In this document: positions 32,339-45,971 of the stretch, piece by piece
Position numbering within the stretch: the stretch's first letter is position 1
Layout of the letters: the number at the start of each line of letters is the position of its first letter
Source: Antedon mediterranea
Taxonomy: Eukaryota; Echinodermata; Crinoidea; Comatulida; Antedonidae
Assembly (NCBI RefSeq): GCF_964355755.1
Contig: NC_092670.1
Location: 5,731,001 to 5,795,000, forward strand
Direction: 5' to 3'
DNA: 64,000 nt
Notes under the pieces: model-generated
What the model was told of the DNA's origin: nothing
Seen by the model: the letters and a program-made list of their open reading frames with translations, nothing else
The model's database searches: none
Program-made: the position numbers and the translations under genes

Positions 32339-33865
32339 TATTTCTCTTCTTTCTTTCTGTATGATTTTTGTGGATCGCTTTTCTCTAAAACTTGCAAACA
32401 TAACATTTTGTAACTTTCTCAACATATCGTCATGCACATGAAGATGTGCAGCGAAGCTTTTCATGATGTTTACAATTGCGCAACGTGACTTACGCGCGAT
32501 TTAACGATTTTGTCGTATTTAACATAGCTCGACAACCAAATAACATTTCAACTTGAAACTTTGCAAAAGTTTAATTTATATCATGCGCTAACTTTCTGTT
32601 CAAAAAAAATTGCGTGTTTTACACAAAGTTACGCGCGCACGCGCATTTAAAATTTCAAAATGCGCAAAATTAATTTATAATCAACTTTCTACGCGATTCA
32701 TGTCGTTTTAAGCATGTCAAAAATTCCCACGCGTGCGCACATTTTTACGTGTGCGGTACGCACGTAGCATTGAAAACGTATTTTTTTCGCGTGATTTATA
32801 TTTTTCCAGCCTTTTCTAGTAATTTTACCAAATTTTAAACAATTTCGACTTAAAGATACGTCATACGAGCACGTCGAATTGGACAATTTGCGCGCGTTTT
32901 TTATGAAAACGTTAAAAAATTTGTTTAAAATATGCCTTTTTTTAAACAGTCGTAATTTCTAAACTAGACGGTCAACTTTTTGTGGATGGCATATTCTGGA
33001 AGTAGATGAGTTGTAGATATCGGATCAGGTATTAATATGGCTAACCGGACATTGTGACGTCATCGTATGGCCACGCAAATATAAAATTTAGGATTTTTTG
33101 TACCTTTTGTCATAGCTCATCACATTGAATAGAGCGCATCTCCACTTATCCGTTTTCCATTTTCACCCCGATTTTGATATTGTCTAGGTCAATCAAGTAT
33201 CTTTCGCAGGAGTTAAAAATATTTTAATTTTTTTGACGTCATCATGCCTAAAAATTTAAATCACGTGTGGCATTAATTTCATCTTTACAGTAAATTTTAA
33301 TCTGTTATAGCTCATAAGAATAAAATGTGATAATCACGATTAAAACTTTTTCTGGAAGCTATTGGATTGTAGATACGAAATTTTGTAAAAATGTTGCCAA
33401 TCGGATGTTGTGACGTCATCATATGGCCAGTTATATAAAAAAGGTCGTATTTTCATCTTTTGCGTCATAATTCATTACATTTAAAAGAGCGCGCATCAAT
33501 ATTTCACGTATTCAAATTTCTTCTACACGCTAATACGTTGTTGCTGAGATAATTTCCTTTCGGAATTGCTACCTTCGCGTTTCATTTTAAAACCGTCAAC
33601 ATGTTAAAAATTGCAATAAATAGCGGGTCCCGTAATTTCACCTATTCTACACTGTATGTGATATGGATACAGATTATACTTTGTATACTATATATGAATC
33701 TAAATAATAAAATTCAGCAATAACAACATATCATATTCTTCAGTTCAGGTCATAATGCCAACGTGAACACTTCCTTTTGTCCTCAACCTATCCCCTTAAT
33801 GTTAATGTTGCACCACTTGCGCGGCGGATAACCAAACTCGTCAAAGAGACGAGTTACATGTCTAG
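32339..33865 (+). mobile_element. Array unit 3, type B end, no 5' module
   Basis: It is nearly identical to unit 2 along its whole length, leader included. One stem base of the terminal hairpin is changed (AAAGAGACGAG). Units 2 and 3 are the most likely pair in this window to have arisen by simple tandem duplication. Confidence 0.88.
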
Positions 33866-35385
33866 TCTGTATTCTTCTTATTTCTTTCCCATTTTTTTGT
33901 GAGTCACGTTTCTCTAAAATGTGTAAACATAACATTTTATAACTTTGACAACATGTGGGCATTTACGTGAAGTTGTGCATCTCCTATTTTGAATGACGTC
34001 TGAGTTGCGCAACGTGACTTGCGCGCGATTTTATGATTTTTAATGATTGATCATAGCTTAAAAACCAAGAGTAATTTTTTTTTTTACCCTTTATGAAAAT
34101 TTAAGTCATATCAAGGGCAAACTGTTAGTGCACTAAAAATGGCATGTTTTACAAAAAGTTACGCGTGGACGCGCATTTAAAATTTCAAAATGCGCAAAAT
34201 TAATTTCTAATCAACTTTCTACGCGTTTCATGTCATTTTAAGCATGTAAAAAATTCCCACGCGTGCGCACATTTTTACGTGTGCGGTGCGCACGTAGCAT
34301 TAAAAACATATTTTTTTCGAGTGATTTATGTTTTTCCAGCCTTTTATAGTAATTTTACCAACTTTTAAACACTTTCGACTTAAAGTTACGTCATACGAGC
34401 ACGTCGAATTGGACAATTTGCGCACGTTTTTGATGAAAAAGTACAAAAATTTGTCAAAATTATGCCTTTTTTTAAACAGTCGTAATTTCTAAACTACACG
34501 GTCAACTTTTTGTGGATGACATATTCCGGAAGTTGATGAGTTGTAGATATCGGATCATGTATTAATATGGCTAACCGGACATTTTAACGTCATCGTATGG
34601 CCACGCGAATATAAAATTGAGGATTTTTGTATCTTTCGTCATAGCTCATCACATTTAATAGAGCGCATCTCCACTTATCCATTTTCCATTTTCACCCCGA
34701 TTTTGATATTGTCTAGGTCAATCAACTATCTTTCGCATGAGTTAAAAATATTTTAATTATTATGACGTCATCATGCCTAAAAATTTAAATTACATGTGGC
34801 ATTAATTTCATCTTTACAGAAAATTTTAATCTGTTATAGCTCGTAAAAATAAAATGTGATAATCACGATTAAAACGTTTTCTGGAAGATATTGGATTGTA
34901 GATACAAAATCATGTAAACATTTGGCAAATCGGATGTTGTGACATCATCATATGGCCAGTTAAATAAAAAAAGTCGTATTTTCATATTTTGCATCATAGT
35001 TCATTACATTTAAAAGAGCACGCATTAATATTTTACGTATTAAAATTTCTTCTACACGTTAATATGTTGTTGCTGAGATAATTTCCTTCCGAAATTGCTA
35101 TATCAGTGTTTCATTTTCATACCGTCACCATGTTAAAAATTGGAATAAATGACGGGACCCGTAATTTCGCCTATCCTACACTGTATTAATATGTATACAG
35201 ATTATACTACGTATACTGTAAATAGTATATGACACAAAATATACAGCATTTAGCACTAACAACATATTATACTCTTCAGTTCATGTCAATATGCCATAAT
35301 CTTTTTCTGTGTCCAATGTATGACGTGCACGTGGCGTTTGTCGTGCGGATAACTAACTCGTCAAAGTGACGAGTTTCATGTCTAG
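33866..35385 (+). mobile_element. Array unit 4, type A end, no 5' module
   Basis: Leader TCTGTATTCTTCTTATTTC. The body is of the subtype with TTTATGAAAATTTAAGTCAT. It ends GCGGATAACT, hairpin, TCATGTCTAG. Confidence 0.87.
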
Positions 35386-38031
35386 TCTTTTTTTTTTTTT
35401 TCTGTATTATTAGTTATCCGCACTCAGCGGATAACTCCTTGTAACTGTCCTGTTTCATCATCTTTTTTTTAGTTATCCGCATTCAGCGGATAACTCCTTG
35501 TAACTGTCCTGGTTCTTTTTTTTCACATTATTCTTCGGTCTTTCTCTCTCACTTTTTGTGCAGAGCGTATCTCTAAAACGTGTTAACATAACATTTCATA
35601 ACTTTGTCGACATATGGGCATTCACGTGAAGTTGTGCACCTCCTATTTTTGAATGACGTCAGAGTTGCGCAACGTGACTTACGTGCGTTTTTATGAATTT
35701 CGCGTTTTTAACATAGTTCAAAAACCATTCAACAATTTAAATTGAAACTTAGCAAAAGTTTAATTTATATCTTGCGCTAACTGTATGTAGAAAAAAAATG
35801 GCATGTTTCACAGAAAGTTACGCGCGCACGCGCATTTAAAATTTGAAAATGCGAAAAATCAATTTCTAATCAACTTTCTATGCGTTTCATGTCATTTTAA
35901 GCATTTAAAAAATTCCCAAGCGCAAGCAATTTTTTACGCGCGCGCGCGCACGTAGCGCAAAAAAAAATATTTTTTCTCATGATTTATGTTTTTCCAGCCT
36001 TTTCTAGTAATTTTACCAATTTTTAAACAATTTCGACTTAAAATCATGTCATACGAGCACGTAGAATTTGATAATTTGCCCACGTTTTTGATGAAAAAGT
36101 TCAAAAATTCTTCAAAATTATGCCTTTTTTTAAACAGTCGTAGTTGCTAAACTAAACGGTGAAAGTTGTTTTTATTACATATTCTGGAAATTGATGAATT
36201 GTAGATATTGGATCATGCATTAATATGGCTAACCGGACATTGTGACGTCATCGTGGGGCCACGCGAATATAAAATATAGGATTTTTGTATCTTTCATCAT
36301 AACTCATCACATTTAATAGAGCGCATCTCCACTTATTTGTTTTCCATTTTCACCCCGATTTTTATATTATCTAGGTCAATCAACTATCTTTCACCTAAGT
36401 TAAACATATTTTAATTTTTATGACGTCATCATGTCTAAAAATGAAAATAACGTGGGTCATTTATTTTCATCTTTACAGTAAATTTCAATCTGTTATAGTT
36501 CGTCAGAATAGAACGTGATAATCATGATTAAAACGTTTTCTGGAAGCTATTAGATTGTAGATACGAATTCATGTAAACATTTTTCCAATCGGATGTTGTG
36601 ACGTCATCATATAGCCAGTTGAATAAAAAAAAGTCGTATTTTCATATTTTGCGTAATAGTTCATCACATTTAAAAGGGCGCGCATCTATATTTTACGTAC
36701 TCAAATTTTTTGTACACGTTAATATGTGGTTGCTGAGATAATGTCCTTCCGAAATTGATATCTTAGTGTTTCATTTTGATACCGTAGCCATGTTAAAAAT
36801 AAGAATAAACGTGGGGTCCCGTAATTTCACGTATTCTACACTGTATGTAACATGTATACAGATTAAATACCGTTTGCACTGTATACTATATGACACAAAA
36901 TTGACAGAATTCAGCACTAACATCATATGATATTCGTTAGTCTGGGTTCCAGACGGAGTTTTGTCTTAATATTAGTAAAAAGATAAATATTTTGGCACAT
37001 ATGGCGTTTCATACGTATACTACTTGAATTGGATACTCCGTCTGGGGAAACACGCACAAGTCACGTGGTTTGACACCAAGAATTCTTGGTGCATACGATT
37101 ATCCGGTTGACTAGTTTCAGCTGCATGCGATTGGCTACTCACTCGTACACTGTTTTAATATTCATATTTCAGAATTTCAAAGACTCAACAACTAAGATGA
37201 TGCGCATGCGCTATGTTACGTTTAGACAATGTGTACTTGGGTACATTTATGAAAGTTTCTGAAGGCTAGAAATTATTTTATATGCCTAGTAGTCTGGTAA
37301 ACATTTGATGGGATTTTTCTCAAGAACATGAAAACTCGTGATATGATAGGCTAGCTTCTCCGCAAAGCAAACATTGAATGGATCATTTATTACGCGGAGA
37401 TAATTTTGATCTAATTTCCACCCAGACCCTGTCCTGTTCTGTGTGGTGGTGTAGCCCTGTTGTTGTGTGCCGTCGGTGGTGGTATTTAGGCCTACTTTAT
37501 TGGCGTTTTATTTGGCAGGTCATACGTGCGAATTGAGTAGGACCTACGAAAGAGGCCTAGACCAAGGACTAAAAAATTAATAAACAAAACAACTTGGCAT
37601 TGCGATTTATATTTCAACAGTCTCGATCGTACATTCAGCACTGTACGTACTCGATCTTTTTCATTTTGAAACAAAATGATCATTGGTTGATTCGAAATCC
37701 ATATTTACATACCTCCCGCCCCATATAGCCAAATACGGTATGATAAACTACGTCATTCTTATCGGATGTTTGCGGTCTGCAAATCGATTTCTATACGTGT
37801 TTCACAAGTCTGTATTTTCAGACAAAAATCGCGGTCGAAATAAAAACAAATAAATAAAAAAAAATACATATATATATATATATAATACAGACTTGGGGCA
37901 AGTCTAGATATTCGTAAATTCAGGTCATAATGCCATAATCTTTTTCCGTGTGCAAAATTCCAACGTATGACGTGCGCGTGTCGTTTGTCGTGCGGATAAC
38001 TAACTCGTCAAAGTGACGAGTTCAAATCTAG
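35386..38031 (+). mobile_element. Array unit 5: two stacked type A 5' modules, type A end, with a 969-bp insertion
   Basis: Modules AGTTATCCGC-loop-GCGGATAACT lie at 35412-35436 and 35471-35495, each followed by CCTTGTAACTGTCCTG. The inner element (35471-38031) matches unit 7 and has the same length once the insertion at 36938-37906 and its 9-bp target duplication are removed. The end variant is GAGTTCAAATCTAG. Confidence 0.88.
36938..37906. mobile_element. 969-bp DNA transposon-like insertion in unit 5
   Basis: GATATTCGT is duplicated on both sides (36929-36937 and 37907-37915), and unit 7 shows the empty site (ATGATATTCGTAAATTC). The ends are loosely inverted: TAGTCTGGGTTCCAGAC at the left, and TAGACTTGCCCCAAGTCTG read inwards at the right. 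Each end is itself a small palindrome. Internal sequence is richer in GC than the host unit and has no convincing ORF; 37,860-37,885 is an (AT)n run. Confidence 0.85.
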
Positions 38032-39573
38032 TTTTTTTTTCTGTATTCTTCTTTCTTTCTGTCATTTTTGTGCAGAGCATATCTCAAAAACGTGTAAAGT
38101 TAACATTTCATAACTTTGTCAACATATGGGCATTCACGTGAAGTTGTGCTTTTTTATTTTTGAATGACGTCAGATTTGCGCAACATGACTTACGCGCGTT
38201 TTAACGAATTTCGCGTATTTAACATAAATCAAAAACCATATAACAATTAAAATTGAAACTTAGCAAAAGTTTAATTTATATTCTGCGCTAACTGACTGTG
38301 GGAAAAAAATGGCATGTTTCACACGAAGTTACGCGCGCACGCACGTTTAAAATTGAAAAATGCGAAAAATCAATTTCTAATCAACTTTCTACGTGTTTCA
38401 TGTGATTTTGAGCATGTAAAAAATTCCCACTCGCGCGCATATTTTTACGCGCGTGGTGCGCACGTAGCGTTGAAAACTATTTTTTTCGCGTGATTTAGGT
38501 TTTTCCAGCCTTTTCTAGTAATTTTACCAACTTTTAAACGATTTCGACTTAAAATCACGTCATACGAGCCCGTAGAATTGGATAATTTATGTGCGTTTTT
38601 TATGAAAAAGTTCAAAAATTCATCAAAATTTGTCAAAATTATACCTTTTTTTAAACAGTTGTAGTTTCTAAACTAAACGGTAAAAGTTGTTTTTATTACG
38701 TATTCTGGAAGATGATGAGTTGTAGATATCGTATCATGCATCAATATGGCTAACCGGACATTATGACGTCATCGTATGGCCACTCGAATATAAAATATAG
38801 GGATTTTTTCTCTTTTGTCATAGCGCATCACATTTAATAGAGCGCATCTCCACTTATCCGTTTTCCATTTTCACCCCGATTTTGATATTGTCTAGGTCAA
38901 TCAACTATCCTTTGCATGAGTTAAAAATATTTTAATTTTTATGACGTCATCATGCCTAAAAATTTAAATTACGTGTGCCTTTAATTTCATCTTTACAGTA
39001 AATTTTAATCTGTTATAGCTCGTACGAATAAAATGTGATAATCACGATTAAAACGTTTTCTGGAAGCTATTGGATTGTAGATACAAAATCATGTAAAAAT
39101 TTTGCCATTTGGATGTTTTGACGTCATCATATGGCCAGTTAAATAAGAAAAGTCGTATTTTCATCTTTTGCGTCATAATTCATTACATTTAAAAGAGCGT
39201 GCACCAATATTTTACGTATTTAAATTTCTTCTACACATTAATATGTTGTTGCCGAGATAATTTCCTTCCGAAATTGCAACCTTATTGTTTCATTTTGATA
39301 CCGTCTCCATGTTAAAAATTGAAATAAATGGCGGGTCCCGTAATTTCACCTATTCTACACTGTATATAATATATATATACAGATTATACTGTTTGTACTA
39401 TATACTATATGACACAAAATTGACCGAATTCAGCACTAACAACATATCATATTCATCAGTTCAGGTCATAATGCCATAATCTTTTTCTGTGTGGAATATT
39501 CCAATGTATGACGTGCACGTGGCGTTTGTCGTGCGGATAACTAACTCGTCAAAGTGACGAGTTACATGTCTAG
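38032..39573 (+). mobile_element. Array unit 6, type A end, no 5' module
   Basis: The leader after CTAG is a T run then CTGTATTCTTCTTTCTTTC, the outer half of the leader split by the element in unit 5. TGACGTCA palindromes lie at 38165, 38764, 38942 and 39119. Confidence 0.88.
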
Positions 39574-41158
39574 TTAGTTATCCGCATTCAGCGGATAACT
39601 CCTTGTAACTGTCCTGGTTCTTTTTTTTCACATTATTCTTCGGTCTTTCTCTCTCACTTTTTGTGCAGAGCGTATCTCTAAAACGTGTTAACATAACATT
39701 TCATAACTTTGTCGACATATGGGCATTCACGTGAAGTTGTGCACCTCCTATTTTTGAATGACGTCAGAGTTGCGCAACGTGACTTACGTGCGTTTTTATG
39801 AATTTCGCGTTTTTAACATAGATCAAAAACCATTCAACAATTTAAATTGAAACTTAGCAAAAGTTTAATTTATATCTTGCGCTAACTGTATGTAGAAAAA
39901 AAATGGCATGTTACACAGAAAGTTACGCGCGCACGCGCATTTAAAATTTGAAAATGCGAAAAATCAATTTCTAATCAACTTTCTATGCGTTTCATGTCAT
40001 TTTAAGCATTTAAAAAATTCCCAAGCGCAAGCAATTTTTTACGCGCGCGCGCGCACGTAGCGCAAAAAAAAATATTTTTTCTCATGATTTATGTTTTTCC
40101 AGCCTTTTCTAGTAATTTTACCAATTTTTAAACAATTTCGACTTAAAATCATGTCATACGAGCACGTAGAATTTGATAATTTGCCCACGTTTTTGATGAA
40201 AAAGTTCAAAAATTCTTCAAAATTATGCCTTTTTTTAAACAGTCGTAGTTGCTAAACTAAACGGTGAAAGTTGTTTTTATTACATATTCTGGAAATTGAT
40301 GAATTGTAGATATTGGATCATGCATTAATATGGCTAACCGGACATTGTGACGTCATCGTGGGGCCACGCGAATATAAAATATAGGATTTTTGTATCTTTC
40401 ATCATAACTCATCACATTTAATAGAGCGCATCTCCACTTATTTGTTTTCCATTTTCACCCCGATTTTTATATTATCTAGGTCAATCAACTATCTTTCACC
40501 TAAGTTAAACATATTTTAATTTTTATGACGTCATCATGTCTAAAAATGAAAATAACGTGGGTCATTTATTTTCATCTTTACAGTAAATTTCAATCTGTTA
40601 TAGTTCGTCAGAATAGAACGTGATAATCATGATTAAAACGTTTTCTGGAAGCTATTAGATTGTAGATACGAATTCATGTAAACATTTTTCCAATCGGATG
40701 TTGTGACGTCATCATATAGCCAGTTGAATAAAAAAAAGTCGTATTTTCATATTTTGCGTAATAGTTCATCACATTTAAAAGGGCGCGCATCTATATTTTA
40801 CGTACTCAAATTTTTTGTACACGTTAATATGTGGTTGCTGAGATAATGTCCTTCCGAAATTGCTATCTTAGTGTTTCATTTTGATACCGTAGCCATGTTA
40901 AAAATAAGAATAAACGTGGGGTCCCGTAATTTCACGTATTCTACACTGTATGTAACATGTATACAGATTAAATACCGTTTGCACTGTATACTATATGACA
41001 CAAAATTGACAGAATTCAGCACTAACATCATATGATATTCGTAAATTCAGGTCATAATGCCATAATCTTTTTCTGTGTGCAAAATTCCAACGTATGACGT
41101 GCGCGTGTCGTTTGTCGTGCGGATAACTAACTCGTCAAAGTGACGAGTTCAAATCTAG
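39574..41158 (+). mobile_element. Array unit 7: complete type A element
   Basis: One 5' module (39576-39600), leader CTGGTTC then eight T then CACATTATTC, full body, type A end with the ATCTAG variant. Both ends and the pairing inverted repeats are present, so this is a complete non-autonomous element of about 1,583 bp. Confidence 0.9.
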
Positions 41159-42670
41159 TTCTTCTTTCTTTCTGTCATTTTTGTGCAGAGCGTATCTCTA
41201 AAACTTGTAAAGTTAACATTTTATAACTTTGTCAACATATGGGCAATCACGTGAAGTTGTGCTTTCCTATATTTGGATGACGTCAGAGTTGCGCAACATG
41301 ACTTATGCGCGTTTTTATGAATTTCGCGTATTTAACATAACTCGAAAACCATATAACAATTTAACTTGAAACTTAGCAAAAGTTTAATTTATATTGTGCG
41401 CTAATTTTTTGTACACTAAAAATGGTATGTTATACACGAAGTTACGCGCGCACGTGCATTTAAAATTTTAAAATGCGAAAAAACAATTTCTAATCAACTT
41501 TCTACGCATTTCATGTCATTTTAAGGATGTCAAAAATTCCCACGCGCCCGCAAATTTTTACATGCGCGGTGCGCATGTAGCGTTAAAAACATATTTTCTT
41601 TGCGTGATTTATGTTTTTCTGGCCTTTTTTTAGTAATTTTACTAACTTTTAAACAATTTTGACTTAAAATCACGTCATATAAGCACGTCGAATTAAATAA
41701 TTTGCGCGCGTTTTTGATGAAAAAGTTCAAAAATTCAGCAAAATTATGCCTTTTTTTAAATAGTCGTAGTTTCTAAACTAAACGGTGAAAGTTATTTTTA
41801 TTACATATTCTGGAAGTTGATGAATTGTAGATATCGAATAATGTATTAATATTGCTAACCGGACCTTGTGACGTCGTCGTATGGCCACGCGAATATAAAA
41901 TTTAGGATTTTTGTGTCTTTCGTAATAGGTCATAACATTTAATAGAGCGCATCTCTACTTATCCATTTTCCATTTTCACCCTGATTTTGATATTGTCTAG
42001 GTCAATCGACTATCTTTCGCATGAGTTAAAAATATTTTAATTTTTTTGACGTCATCATGCCTAAAAATTTAAATTACGTGTGGCATTAATTTCATCTTTA
42101 CAGTAAATTTTAATCTGTTATAGCTCGTAAGAATAAAATGTGATAATCACGATTAAAACATTTTCTGGAAGCTATTGGATTGTAGATACAAAATCATGTG
42201 AACATTTTGCCAATCGGATGTTGTGACGTCATCATATGGCCAGTTAAATAAAAAAAGTCGTATTTTCATCTTTTGCGTCATAATTCATTACATTTAAAAG
42301 AGCGCGCATTAATATTTCACGTATTTAAATTTCTTCTACACGTTAATATGTTGTTGCTGAGATAATTTCCTTCCAAAATTTCTATCTTCGCATTTCATTT
42401 TAAAACCGTGAACATGTCAAAAATTGCAATAAATAGCGGGTCCCGTAATTTCACCTATTCTACACTGTATGTGATATGGATACAGATTATACTGTGTATA
42501 CTATATATGAATCAAATTAATAGAATTCAGCAATAACAACATATCATATTCTTCAGTTCAGGTCATAATGCCATAATCTTTTTTCGTGTGCAATATTCCA
42601 ACGTATGACGTGCACGTGGCGTTTGTCGTGCGGATAACTAACTCGTCAAAGTGACGAGTTTCATGTCTAG
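41159..42670 (+). mobile_element. Array unit 8, type A end, no 5' module
   Basis: Leader TTCTTCTTTCTTTCTGTC directly after CTAG. It ends GCGGATAACT, hairpin, TCATGTCTAG. Confidence 0.87.
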
Positions 42671-42717
42671 TTGGTTATCCGCAACGAAGTTGCAGGATAA
42701 CCTCTTGTGATTGTACG

Positions 42718-42748
<31 letters not shown>

Positions 42749-44437
42749 TGGTTATCCGCAACGAAGTTGCAGGATAACCTCTTGTGATTGTACGAAATCA
42801 TCATCATCATCAACTTTTTATTTTTAGTTATCCGCATTCAGCGGATAACTCCTTGTAACTGTCCTGGTTCTTTTTTAGTTATCCGCATTTAGCGGATAAC
42901 TCCTTGTAACTGTCCTGTGTCTTTTTTGGCATTATTCTTCGATCTTTCTCCCTCACTTTTTGTGCAGAGCGTATCTCTAAAATGGGTAAACATAACATTT
43001 CATAACTTTGTCAACATATGGGCATTTACGTGAAGTTGTGCACCTCCTATTTTTGAATGACGTCATAGTTACGCAACGTGACTTACGCGTGATTTTATGA
43101 TTTTTTTAAATTGATCATAGATTTAAAACCAAGTGTAATTTTGTTTTGACACTTTGTGAAAATTTAAGTCATATCAAGGGCAAACTTTTTGTGCACAAAA
43201 AATGGCATGTTTTACAAGAAGTTACGCGCGCACGCGCGTTTAAAATTTTAAAATGCGAAAAACCAATTTCTAATCAACTTTCTACGCGTTTCTTGTCATT
43301 TTGAGCATGTCAAAAATTCCCACGCATGCGCAAATTTTTACGCGCGCGGTGCCCACGTAGCGTTAAAAACATACTTTTTCCACGTGATTTATGTTTTTTC
43401 AGCCTTTTCTAGTAATTTTACCAACTTTTAAACAATTTAGACTTAAAATTACGTCATACGAGGACGCCGAATTGGATAATTTGTGCGCGTTTTTGATGAA
43501 AAAGTTCAAAAATTCGTCAAAATCATGCCCTTTTTTAAACAGTCGTAGTTTCTAAACTAAACGGTGAAAGTTATTTTTATTACATATTCTGGAAGTTGAT
43601 GAGTTGTAGATATCGGTTCATGTTTTAATATGGCGAACCGGACATTGTGACGTCATCGTATGGCCACGCGAATATAAAATATAGGATTTTTGTATCTTTC
43701 ATCATAGCTCATCACATTTAATAGAGCGCATTTCCACTTATCTGTTTTTCATTTTTATCCCGATTTTTATATTTTCTAGGTCAATCAACTATCAATCGCA
43801 TGAGTTAAAAATATTTTAATTTTTATGACGTTATGATGTCTAAAAATGTAAATAACCTGGGTCACTTATTTTCATCTTTACAGTAAATTTCAATCTGTTA
43901 TAGCTCGTCAGAATAAAACGTGATAATCATGATTAAAACATTTTGAGGAAGCTATTGGATTGCAGATACGAATTCATGTAAACATTTTGCCAATTAGATG
44001 TTGTGACGTCATCATATGGCCAGTTAAATAAAAAAAGTCGTATTTTGATCTTTTGCATCATAGTTCATTACATTTAAAAGAGCGCGCATCAATATTTAAC
44101 ATATTCAAATTTCTTAAACACGTTAATATGTTGTTGCTGAGATAATTTCCTTCCGAAATTGCTACCTTAGTTTTTCATTTTGAAACCGTCAACATTAAAA
44201 ATTGGAATAAATAGCGGGTCCCGTAATTTCACCTATTCTACACTGTATGTGATATGTATACAGATTATACTGTGTATGACACAAAATAACAGAATTCAGC
44301 AATAACAACATATCATATTCTTCAGTTCAGGTCATAATGCCATAATTTTTCTGTGTGCAATATTCCAACGTATGACGTGCACGTGACGTTTGTCGTGCGG
44401 ATAACTAACTCGTCAAAGTGACGAGTTTCATGTCTAG
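42671..44437 (+). mobile_element. Array unit 9: four stacked 5' modules (B, B, A, A), type A end
   Basis: Type B modules GGTTATCC..GGATAACC lie at 42673-42702 and 42750-42779, each followed by TCTTGTGATTGTACGAAAT and (CAT)n. Type A modules lie at 42826-42850 and 42877-42901. Only one body follows. The innermost A element (42877-44437) is complete. Confidence 0.9.
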
Positions 44438-45971
44438 TTTTCACATTATTCTTCGGTCTTTCTCTCTCACTTTTTGTGCAGAGCGTATCTCTAAAACGTG
44501 TTAACATAACATTTCATAACTTTGTCGACATATGGGCATTCACGTGAAGTTGTGCACCTCCTATTTTTGAATGACGTCAGAGTTGCGCAACGTAACTTAC
44601 GTGCGTTTTTATGAATTTCGCGTTTTTAACATAGATCAAAAACCATTCAACAATTTAAATTGAAACTTAGCAAAAGTTTAATTTATATCTTGCGCTAACT
44701 GTATGTAGAAAAAAAATGGCATGTTTCACAGAAAGTTACGCGCGCACGCGCATTTAAAATTTGAAAATGCGAAAAATCAATTTCTAATCAACTTTCTATG
44801 CGTTTCATGTCATTTTAAGCATTTAAAAAATTCCCAAGCGCGAGCAATTTTTTTACGCGCGCGCGCGCACGTAGCGCACAAAAAATATTTTTTCTCATGA
44901 TTTATGTTTTTCCAGCCTTTTCTAGTAATTTTACCAATTTTTAAACAATTTCGACTTAAAATCATGTCATACGAGCACGTAGAATTTGATAATTTGCCCA
45001 CGTTTTTGATGAAAAAGTTCAAAAATTCTTCAAAATTATGCCTTTTTTTAAACAGTCGTAGTTCCTAAACTAAACGGTGAAAGTTGTTTTTATTAGATAT
45101 TCTGGAAATTGATGAATTGTAGATATTTGATCATGCATTAATATGGCTAACCGGACATTGTGACGTCATCGTGGGGCCATGCGAATATAAAATATAGGAT
45201 TTTTGTATCTTTCATCATAGCTCATCACATTTAATAGAGCGCATCTCCACTTATCTGTTTTCAATTTTCACCCCGATTTTTATATTATCTAGATCAATCA
45301 ACTATCTTTCACTTAAGTTAAACATATTTTAATTTTTATGACGTCATCATGTCTAAAAATTTAAATAACGTGGTTCATTTATTTTCATCTTTACAGTAAA
45401 TTTCAATCTGTTATAGTTCGTCAGAATAGAACGTGATAATCATGATTAAAACGTTTTCTGGAAGCTATTGGATTGTAGATACGAATTCATGTAAACATTT
45501 TCCCAATCGGATGTTGTGACGTCATCATATGGCCAGTTGAATAAAAAAAAGTCGTATTTTCATATTTTGCGTAATAGTTCATCACATTTAAAAGTGCGCG
45601 CATCTATATTTTACGTACTCAAATTTCTTGTACACGTTAATATGTGGTTGCTGAGATAATGTCCTTCCGAAATTGCTATCTAATTGTTTCATTTTGATAC
45701 CGTAGCCATGTTAAAAATAAGAATAAACGTGGGGTCCCGTAATTTCACCTATTCTACACTGTATGTAACATGTATACAGATTATACCGTTTGCACTGTAT
45801 ATACTATATGACAAAAAATTGACAGAATTCAGCACTAACAGCATATGATATTCGTAAATTCAGGTCATAATGCCATAATCTTTTTCCGTGTGCAAAATTC
45901 CAACGTATGACGTGCGCGTGTCGTTTGTCGTGCGGATAACTAACTCGTCAAAGTGACGAGTTCAAATCTAG
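44438..45971 (+). mobile_element. Array unit 10, type A end, no 5' module
   Basis: It begins TTTTCACATTATTCTTCGG, the second half of a type A leader whose first half (CTGGTTC plus T run) stands at about 42,865-42,876. The body belongs to the unit 5/7 subtype, with a long CG run at about 44,855. Confidence 0.88.
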
